A stretch of 15,569 nucleotides of DNA from JACRAO01 sp964490895 (GTDB lineage: Bacteria > Bdellovibrionota > UBA1018): NCBI GenBank assembly GCA_964490895.1, contig CAZBEI010000096.1:1-15569 (forward strand), read 5' to 3'. Below are positions 1 through 6,400 of the stretch, one piece after another. The notes under the pieces are model-generated. The model worked only from the letters and a program-made list of their open reading frames with translations, did not search any database and was not told the DNA's origin. The position numbers and the translations under genes were made by a program. Each line of letters opens with the position of its first letter. Position 1 is the first letter of the stretch.

Positions 1-12
1 AGGCTAAAATAT

Positions 13-142
13 TGATCCATAGTGGATCATATATAAAATGATCCATAGTGGATCATATATAAAATGATCCATAGTGGATCATATATAAAATGATCCATAG
101 TGGATCATATATAAAATGATCCATAGTGGATCATATATAAAA
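13..142. repeat. Five perfect 26-bp tandem repeats, each with a 17-bp inverted repeat
   Basis: Five contiguous identical 26-bp units start at 13, 39, 65, 91 and 117. Each unit contains the perfect palindrome TGATCCA-TAG-TGGATCA (7-bp arms, 3-nt centre) followed by TATATAAAA. After the last unit only a half-arm (GGATCA, 143-148) is seen. The units have not diverged, which suggests recent or ongoing expansion. The array lies just upstream of, and slightly into, the lipoprotein reading frame, so an operator array or a variable-number repeat affecting its expression is plausible. The 26-bp spacing is about 2.5 helical turns. There are no unique spacers, so this is not CRISPR. The function is unknown. 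Confidence 0.95.
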
Positions 143-832
143 GGATCAACACAGGGTAAGAACTTGATACAAAAAATCATTACATTTGTTTGGCCATTTG
201 TTTGGCCATTTATTCGGACATTTGTTTGTCTATTGATCTGCATATTTGCTTTGGGCTGTGCCTCAACAACGAAAAAAACAACTCCAGAGCTCTCTCAACT
301 CCAAGGCAAAAAAGTCGCCCTTGTAGAAATAGAGGGAGAACCCGGATCTAAAGCCATTGTCGAGGTTGCGCTCATCAATCAACTGCTACAGAGAGGGACT
401 TTTACCATTGCCTCTAAACAAGAGGTCGAAAAAGCAAGAGCATCCCATGAAATCAATCCGCTCAATTGGAGGGCCGTTGCAAAAAAGGCAGGAGCAGACT
501 ATGCCCTTCGTGCCAAAATTTTAGAGTTTGACGCTGACACTCACGAAGGCTACTCCGAAGAAGAAGTCGAAGACAGCCAGCTCGCCAAAGAACGGGGTGA
601 CGATGGGAAAACAAAACGGATTTATAAAGTCAAGTCCATGGAAGGCAAAGTCAAAGTAGAGCTTGAGTTTACTTCGCTCACAGACAATGACAATCGCTCT
701 GGGATTGCCTCCTCCAGCGAAAAACTAGTGGAAGAAGAAAAAGATGGAGCCATCCATTTCCCACCGAAAATGCGCTTTCTGGAAAAACTCACGAACACTG
801 CCTTTCACCGATTTTTTGAGGAAAATCAGTAA
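116..832 (+). CDS. Small lipoprotein with a CsgG/LpoB-like fold (putative)
   Basis: This encodes a probable lipoprotein of 238 residues from the ATG at 116. A hydrophobic segment ends in A-L-G-C, a lipobox, so Cys would be lipidated; the +2 residue is Ala, which in E. coli favours the outer membrane. The mature part has a beta strand (KKVALVEIEG), a long helix with an INQLLQRGTFTIA-type segment, and a later strand (ADYALRAKILEFD). This order resembles the CsgG/LpoB-like lipoprotein fold, but the family call is tentative. An acidic stretch (YSEEEVEDS) interrupts the domain. The start is unresolved: ATG 116 lies inside the last 26-bp repeat and has no Shine-Dalgarno, while the in-frame TTG at 164 follows a weak AGGGTAAG and would give a compact signal peptide (MIQKIITF...). 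The signal peptide contains an in-frame 12-bp duplication. The gene stands alone ahead of the toxin-antitoxin pair. Confidence 0.75.
   Translation: MIHSGSYIKGSTQGKNLIQKIITFVWPFVWPFIRTFVCLLICIFALGCASTTKKTTPELSQLQGKKVALVEIEGEPGSKAIVEVALINQLLQRGTFTIASKQEVEKARASHEINPLNWRAVAKKAGADYALRAKILEFDADTHEGYSEEEVEDSQLAKERGDDGKTKRIYKVKSMEGKVKVELEFTSLTDNDNRSGIASSSEKLVEEEKDGAIHFPPKMRFLEKLTNTAFHRFFEENQ
185..208 (+). repeat. 12-bp in-frame tandem duplication inside the signal peptide
   Basis: The unit TTTGTTTGGCCA occurs twice in a row and is followed by a degenerate third copy (TTTATTCGGACA). In the lipoprotein frame it encodes F-V-W-P F-V-W-P F, lengthening the hydrophobic part of the signal sequence. As the unit is a multiple of three, gain or loss would not break the frame. 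Confidence 0.9.
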
Positions 833-853
833 AAACGATGTGACCCACCATAG

Positions 854-903
854 TTGACATTGAATATATTTTTTGATATCATGATATCATGTCGGTGATA
901 TCA
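854..903 (+). promoter_or_regulatory. vapBC promoter with three TGATATCA operator palindromes
   Basis: A near-consensus sigma-70 promoter is visible: TTGACA at 854-859, a 17-bp spacer, and TATCAT at 877-882. The 8-bp palindrome TGATATCA occurs at 874-881, 882-889 and 896-903. The first overlaps the -10 box, the second touches the start codon, and the third lies in the first codons. Ribbon-helix-helix antitoxins usually repress their own promoter through such short palindromes, so these are the likely autoregulatory operators. The predicted transcription start is at or within a base or two of the antitoxin ATG at 889. Confidence 0.75.
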
Positions 904-1155
904 AAAAAACAGTATATTATTCGAGGAATTCAAAAATCTATAGATCTCGAGATTCGAAAAAAAGCAAAAAATCAGGAAAAAAGTATCAACAAAGTATTGC
1001 TGGAGCTGATCTCTTCGGGCTTAGGGTTAACCCTAGAGAAGCCTATTTATCATGATCTGGACTTTCTCATTGGAACAATGACAAAGGCGGAGTCAAAAGA
1101 GCTTCGAAAAAATATCCAAGAGCAAAATCGAGTTGATCTTAAGGAATGGAAGTAA
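889..1155 (+). CDS. vapB: VapB-like ribbon-helix-helix antitoxin
   Basis: This 88-residue protein is probably the antitoxin that binds and neutralises the PIN toxin encoded just downstream and represses the shared promoter. Residues about 7-45 fit a ribbon-helix-helix DNA-binding domain: a short beta strand (QYIIRGI), then helix A with the AKNQEKSINKV turn, then helix B. The C-terminal half ends with R-V-D-L-K-E-W-K, resembling the toxin-binding tail (R-x-D-x-x-x-W) of VapB/FitA-type antitoxins. No Shine-Dalgarno precedes ATG 889, and the promoter -10 ends only 6 nt upstream, so the mRNA is probably leaderless. The GTG at 895 is an in-frame alternative. The toxin gene starts 2 nt after the stop codon. 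The family call is from motif pattern alone. Confidence 0.85.
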   Translation: MSVISKKQYIIRGIQKSIDLEIRKKAKNQEKSINKVLLELISSGLGLTLEKPIYHDLDFLIGTMTKAESKELRKNIQEQNRVDLKEWK

Positions 1156-1157
1156 AA

Positions 1158-1544
1158 ATGCAAGTTGCTATCGATACCAATGCCTATAGTTTTTTTGCCT
1201 CCGGAGAAAAAAAAACAGTACAAGTTTTTCAGTCTGCCACTGAAATTTTTATTCCGGTTCCAGTTTTAGCAGAGCTTCGCTATGGTTTCATAAAGGGAGA
1301 AAAGCAAACTCAAAATGAAAGATTTTTAACAAAATTTTTAGATTCCCCAAGAGTTCAAACGCTTCACTGCGACGAACAGACAACCCATTTTTATGCACAA
1401 CTAAAATTACAACTTGTAAAACAGGGAACGCCTATTTCTACCAATGACGTTTGGATTGCAGCGCTGGTGATTCAGCATGGGCTTAAACTTTACACCTTTG
1501 ACCAGGACTTTGCTCATTTGCCGCAGTTGTCCAGAGTGGGTTAG
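1158..1544 (+). CDS. vapC: VapC-like PIN-domain ribonuclease toxin
   Basis: This 128-residue protein is a PIN-domain endoribonuclease, the toxin of the pair. VapC enzymes cleave RNA, often tRNA or 23S rRNA, using Mg/Mn bound by clustered acidic residues. The expected residues are present: D6 in AIDTNAY, E39 in VLAELRYG, D97 in TNDVWIAA and D115 in FDQDF, with D117 nearby. The length is normal for the family and nothing looks broken, so the toxin is probably active. I chose ATG 1158, which has GGAAG five nt upstream. The ATG at 1146 overlaps the antitoxin and has AAGGA directly abutting it, which is too close to work well. Translational coupling to vapB is likely. The gene ends tail-to-tail with the TIG lipoprotein gene, with 6 nt between them. 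The RNA target cannot be read from sequence. Confidence 0.9.
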   Translation: MQVAIDTNAYSFFASGEKKTVQVFQSATEIFIPVPVLAELRYGFIKGEKQTQNERFLTKFLDSPRVQTLHCDEQTTHFYAQLKLQLVKQGTPISTNDVWIAALVIQHGLKLYTFDQDFAHLPQLSRVG

Positions 1545-1550
1545 AACAGC

Positions 1551-3344
1551 CTACAGCACCCCTAAACCATATTTTGCATCCAAATAGAGCTCCATGCTAT
1601 GTCGGTCGCTGTCAGAGAGCTCGGCATTAAAAATAAGGATTTCGGCAATATCTCCATTGAGGTATTCGGTGTTATTTACATTGCGTTTGCCAATAATGAG
1701 CTGCGACCCTGTCCCTGTCTTTACTTTTCCAGAAACTTTTTCGCTCCCATTGATTCGAACGCTCCCTGTAGTTCCAGTGCGATCTAAATAAAGAATATTG
1801 AAATTTGTCGTATTAAAACTCGGACTGACAACCGAGGTCCCTTTCCATTCGTAGGTATTCGAATTTTTTGACAATACCCATTCGCAATTACTCCCACAAT
1901 CCGGCTCAATCAAGTGCATGTCTGAATTTGTCAGAACCCTTTCGGCCACTACAAACAGGCTAAATGAGCTTGGAATCCCTGTGTTTGTAATGGATAGGAC
2001 ATTGGCTACTCCATTAAATCGGACCACAGGAAGTCCTCCTAGAATTTTTAATTTAAATATAGGCTGTTTAATTAAACTAAATTGCCCGGCATCATTGCCT
2101 AATTTCGAAGAATCAAGCCACTTCGCAACCGGATCTCCATCAAAAAGCGCAAGGCTGTCTGCCTTAAGCCAAACTTTAATCCCAATGCTCAATTCGGCAG
2201 GCAATTTGACATAGCGAAATTTTCCACCTGAACTAGTTTGCGTATCAGCATTGGTGACTGTAATAGTTTCTCCAGACACAACGCTTTCCAAATGAGGACT
2301 CGTCACGCAACTCAAACTGGAAGAAGAAATCACGTTTACGCCCTCGCAAGAAGCGCCTCCAATACTGAGCATTACCCCCGGCCTAAAACCGGCTCCGGCC
2401 AAGACAACAGAAGTCCCCCCATTCAAACTTCCCCAAGAAGGCACGATAGAACTGATTGTGGGCATGTCTTGATAGGCAAAACCAGCAGGCAATTTCCCAG
2501 ACTGGCTGTCAAAATTTGTCACATCCACAGCCACCACTGCTTGAGAGTGCGCTGTGGTGACACATCGAATGGATTGGGGCGAATTCACAATAAGACCGAC
2601 ACATGCCGATCCTCCCAAAGTCACTACGGCTCCACTTAAAAAACCTGTGCCCTCTATGACAACAGGGGTTCCCCCAATAGAAAACCCACTTTGTGGAGTA
2701 ATTTTATTGACTGAGGGAGCTTCCTGATAAGAATAGCCGGCGAGATATACCCCAGCCTGGTTGTCCTCGTTGGTAATGACAATATCTACCACGGCTTTGG
2801 CATGTGCTGGAGTCATGCAGGTAAGTGTACTTTCGGATTGTACATTTACAGTCACACAAGGAGCATCGCCCAAGGAAACACTCGCCCCAGGCAAAAACCC
2901 AACTCCATGGACCGTCAGTAAAGTTTTACCAGTGATCGCTCCGCCCAGAGGAGTGACTTTTATAATGCTAGGGGCATCTTGATAGGCAAAAGAAATAGAA
3001 TCTAGAGATGCTACACTCTCTGGATTTACAACACGGAGCGCTACTTTGCCTGCAGCATGTGGAGGCGTCAAACAACTGAGCTGCTGGGGTTTGAGCCCAA
3101 CAGTATTTCTACATTCATTTTGTTCAAAAAAAACTTTGGCACCAGGCTGGATATTGTTTCCAGAAATTAAAACGGGGGTGCCCCCTTTGGGGTTGCCTGT
3201 GGTGGGCTGGACATCCGTAACAATGGCTGGCAGCCGTTTAGGATCTACTTTAGCATCTTTCAAAGAAGTGTTTTTATCACACCCCAAGTTTAAAAAAACA
3301 ATAGAAGACAAAATAAGTAAAGAAATAGAATACTTCCGCATCAT
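1551..3344 (-). CDS. Four-TIG-domain lipoprotein with C-terminal LamG-like domain
   Basis: This is a surface or periplasmic lipoprotein of about 597 residues. The N terminus (MMRKYSISLLILSS...LGC) is a lipoprotein signal with Cys at about 22. Asn at -3 is atypical, and Asp at +2 would be an inner-membrane retention signal by E. coli rules, though these may not apply here. Four immunoglobulin-like IPT/TIG domains follow at roughly 40-124, 125-210, 211-295 and 296-384. Each has a PxxG strand, a GxxF/I-x-x-G turn and two cysteines, the second in C-(L/M/V)-T-x-x-H, so each domain probably has one disulfide. Residues from about 385 resemble a concanavalin A-like/LamG domain (VWLKADS, VVRFNG, AEILIFN). 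Adhesion or carbohydrate binding is inferred. TTG 3353 is an alternative start, but ATG 3344 (or 3341) has a GGGG close upstream. It lies downstream of a sigma-28-like promoter. Confidence 0.9.
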   Translation of the reverse strand: MMRKYSISLLILSSIVFLNLGCDKNTSLKDAKVDPKRLPAIVTDVQPTTGNPKGGTPVLISGNNIQPGAKVFFEQNECRNTVGLKPQQLSCLTPPHAAGKVALRVVNPESVASLDSISFAYQDAPSIIKVTPLGGAITGKTLLTVHGVGFLPGASVSLGDAPCVTVNVQSESTLTCMTPAHAKAVVDIVITNEDNQAGVYLAGYSYQEAPSVNKITPQSGFSIGGTPVVIEGTGFLSGAVVTLGGSACVGLIVNSPQSIRCVTTAHSQAVVAVDVTNFDSQSGKLPAGFAYQDMPTISSIVPSWGSLNGGTSVVLAGAGFRPGVMLSIGGASCEGVNVISSSSLSCVTSPHLESVVSGETITVTNADTQTSSGGKFRYVKLPAELSIGIKVWLKADSLALFDGDPVAKWLDSSKLGNDAGQFSLIKQPIFKLKILGGLPVVRFNGVANVLSITNTGIPSSFSLFVVAERVLTNSDMHLIEPDCGSNCEWVLSKNSNTYEWKGTSVVSPSFNTTNFNILYLDRTGTTGSVRINGSEKVSGKVKTGTGSQLIIGKRNVNNTEYLNGDIAEILIFNAELSDSDRHSMELYLDAKYGLGVL

Positions 3345-3357
3345 GTGCCCCAATGGC

Positions 3358-3384
3358 TTATCGGAAAGTTCGCGTTAATTTTTA
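3358..3384 (-). promoter_or_regulatory. Sigma-28 (FliA)-like promoter of the TIG lipoprotein gene
   Basis: Read on the minus strand, TAAAAATT (3377-3384), an 11-bp spacer and TCCGATAA (3358-3365) match the enterobacterial flagellar sigma-28 consensus TAAAGTTT-N11-GCCGATAA, including the exact spacer. The ATG at 3344 lies 13 nt past the -10 box, giving a very short leader. Almost the same element precedes the 1820-residue gene. The sigma assignment is inferred. Confidence 0.55.
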
Positions 3385-3399
3385 AAATATAAATGACCC

Positions 3400-3413
3400 T
3401 AACTCACCCGCAA
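3400..3413. repeat. 14-bp direct repeat, copy 1 (TAACTCACCCGCAA)
   Basis: This intergenic copy is identical over 14 bp to 9600-9613 and over 13 bp to 9747-9759. It sits between the stop of the 1820-residue gene and the promoter of the TIG lipoprotein gene. No rho-independent terminator with a U-run is evident in this 84-nt gap. Confidence 0.9.
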
Positions 3414-3437
3414 AGCAGCCGATGCTAGGTTTTTGCT

Positions 3438-6400
3438 CTATTTTGGTACCGGTACAAGAAACTGGATTTTAAAGTCAGGATCTAAACCTTCTTGACCCAG
3501 CCTCTTTAAGCATTGAGCATCCAGCATCCAACGCTGTTCACCGTCACTTATTTCTACATCAGTTGTGTAATCAGTCGCTCCATTTCGACGAATTAAGCTT
3601 ATGAATTCTTTAGCAGAATACTGACGAGACAAGCCAATTAAAAATTTCACCGCAGCAATGACATCAGGACTCTTAACTTTATCTCTTCCAGCAAACCCAA
3701 TGTGCCAACTGGATATGGCATCTAGATTTGGTTGATTTAAATATTTTTTCGCCTCATCTCTTATAACAGAGTCGCTATCTTTTAGTTTACTTTCAAAAAT
3801 TCTTTTTCTTTCTATTTGATTTGTTTCAATATCTACAAAAAGACGAAGCGCCACTCTTCTTAGGAATTCGGATGGACTAGAAAGATTTTCAATAATCACT
3901 TTTTTGAGCTTTATTGGATCATATTTCATTTCAAAAAGCTTTCCGAGGGCATAACTTTGAACCTGCTCAGCAGGGTCTTCCTTAATCACTGCTAACAATG
4001 TTTCTATAATCTGAACTTCTAGCTGAGGATCAGAAATCTCTTTAGATAATTTTACTAAAAACTCAATGGCCATATTTCTGACAGTAGAAAAATACATATT
4101 AGAAACCGATTCTGATCCAGACACTAATCCTGATTCTTTTTCTTTTTTATCCTTAATTTTTTCAAACAGAACCTCCATTAGTTTTTTGACAAGGGCTGTA
4201 TTTTTCTCGGACTCAAACTCAGTAAACATTTTAGGTTCTATATTCAATAAAGATTCAATTGCTTTTGCCCTAACGCTAGAATCTTTATGTTTTATATCGA
4301 GCATAGCCTTTCTAATAATCGTCTTCAATTCTGCTCCTGGTATTTGTGCATCGTTTATTTTGGCTTTTTTTCTCCCACACACCCTCTGCCTCAAAAATGT
4401 ATCAGCCTGTTCTTTTGTAAATGCTCTGCCCAAATCCTCACCATTTGGACCTTTTCGATTTGGATCGATTAAAGTTTCTAGTTTTGTTCTCAAATCGTCT
4501 GTAGATGCTAGGTGAGCAAGCCACAGTCGATTGGCTCGCTCAGATGAAATAGAAAGAGGGTTTACCCTCAAAAGAAGCGCGACCATTTCTACTGTGAGCA
4601 CTTTGGCCCGAATAGTAAGGTGGTCTATTTTTTCAGGGTTCCTTGTATTGTCTAATTTTTCTTCGATCCGATCTCTTTCATCAAGTCTTATCTGTAAATG
4701 TTCTTGGCTTTCCATTTCAAAGTGGTAAAGGTTCATTTCACTGTCAGATCCTGGGGGAAATTTTGCTCCAATAATTATTCTTCTTCCATCAATTGTCTTA
4801 GCATGAGCTTCGATGACCAAATTTTCATTTCGTTCTGCTGTTGCCACTCGATTTGCACGGAATATAAGTTTAATAAATACATTACTGATTTCATCCTGAC
4901 TATAAAGTGAGTTGTCTTTCTCTGAGCTATCCGATCGCCTCGAGGGACCTGCTGGGCCGTGTTGATGATACATCCTATACAGATGTTCGAATTTTACTTT
5001 TATTGGCTTATGACCTGTATTAAAATAACTAACAATTAAGTATTTCACTCCTTTTGCATCTACCTCTAATTTAAAATAACGATAATCATTCGGTGTGATA
5101 AAGTTTTTTAAAAGATCAACACTTGCATCAGGGTTCCTTACAATTGCCTGGAGCAGATGTTTAAATGTTTCAATACCAGGGAACTTCCAAACTTGCTCTG
5201 TATAGGGACTCCATATGTGTTCCCCTGTCCCACACACTCCATTTCTTAAACTTTTGTTTGCCTCTTCTTCAGAAAAAGCACCTTCAAGCTCTTTTCCTGT
5301 CATTGGATCTTTGATTTTTTCTTCTGTTAACCAGCGACGTTTTTCTGCAATTTGTTCTTTGGTAAACTTTCCTCTTTCCCCAGGAACTTGTGTATGAGCT
5401 AGCCAAAGGCGTCTTACTTCGTCTGGTTTGTATTGGGCTGGATCTCTCCCTTTTACGAAAGCATCTAACTTAACTGTAAGTGAAATGGCTAATTCTTCTA
5501 GAGTTTTGATTCGATCAGGAATTTTCTCGGCATTGAGAAGAGTTTCGACCCCATCTCTTGCTTCTAATAATTTCACCTTTCCTTCTACGTTTTCTAAGGC
5601 CCTTAAAAAATCAGGATGATTTTGGTTCAAATACTGTCCAAACTGAGGAAATAATACTCCTGTCATTAAGAGTAAAAAATTAATTCTGACTAAGGCATTT
5701 TTTGAGCGAATAATATTGGGATCATTTAATTCATCTGTCCAACGGCCAATAAGGCCTTTGACTAATCCAGCCACTCCGGATGGGCCACCCCAAAGCTTAA
5801 AAGATTGAAGAGGCTTTGCTTTTTCTATAATGGCTTTGATTTCAGAAATGTCTTTGAGCGACTTCTCAATCGCCGCTTCATTTTCTTTTAAAATTCTTGT
5901 CCTCTCTTCTTCCGAAAGTGACTTACCTCCATCAGAAAAGAGCGCTGAAAGGATCGTATTATTATTGCGAGTTTTATAAACCCTGAACAATACCTCTAGC
6001 TCACCCAGTCCTAATGTTTTTCCACTGGGATCTGCCTTTAACTTTAGGGTGGCTTGATTTAGTCGTACACTTTCTTCTGTAGATAGCCCTTTAATTCTCT
6101 GATTTACTAAAATACCTTTTCCAAACTTCGCTGCAGTATGAACTAAAAACCCAATATCAATAGCAGCATTTATTGCGGTTTCGATCGTTTCTTGTTCATT
6201 TCGCCTTAGCTCTTTTTGATCCTCCTCTGAAATTTGATCTGTTTTTGGATCTTTATATTTTTTATAAATCTTTGCTCTGTCTTCGCGAAGCTTTGAAAGA
6301 TGATAAATCCCTGTCCCAGCACCAATGGCAATATTGCTATTAAAATATAAACTCTGTAAACGAGCAAAAGGCCCTAAAGCGACCATGATCCATGTGCCCT

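Noticed and set aside
13..142. CRISPR array
   Set aside because: The units are contiguous and identical with no variable spacers, and no cas genes are present.
13..142. Replication-origin iterons
   Set aside because: No replication initiator gene or DnaA-box cluster is visible; the position in front of a gene fits regulation better.
2238..2639. 133-residue open frame opposite the TIG lipoprotein gene
   Set aside because: It lies wholly antisense to recognisable TIG domains and its product (many His, Arg and Ser, no domain) looks like a shadow frame.
3405..3440. Rho-independent terminator after the 1820-residue gene
   Set aside because: Only a weak GCAAA/TTTGC pairing with a long loop and no U-run could be found.
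4066..4515. 149-residue open frame opposite the 1820-residue gene
   Set aside because: It is antisense to the HEAT-like region, with no ribosome binding site or recognisable domain.
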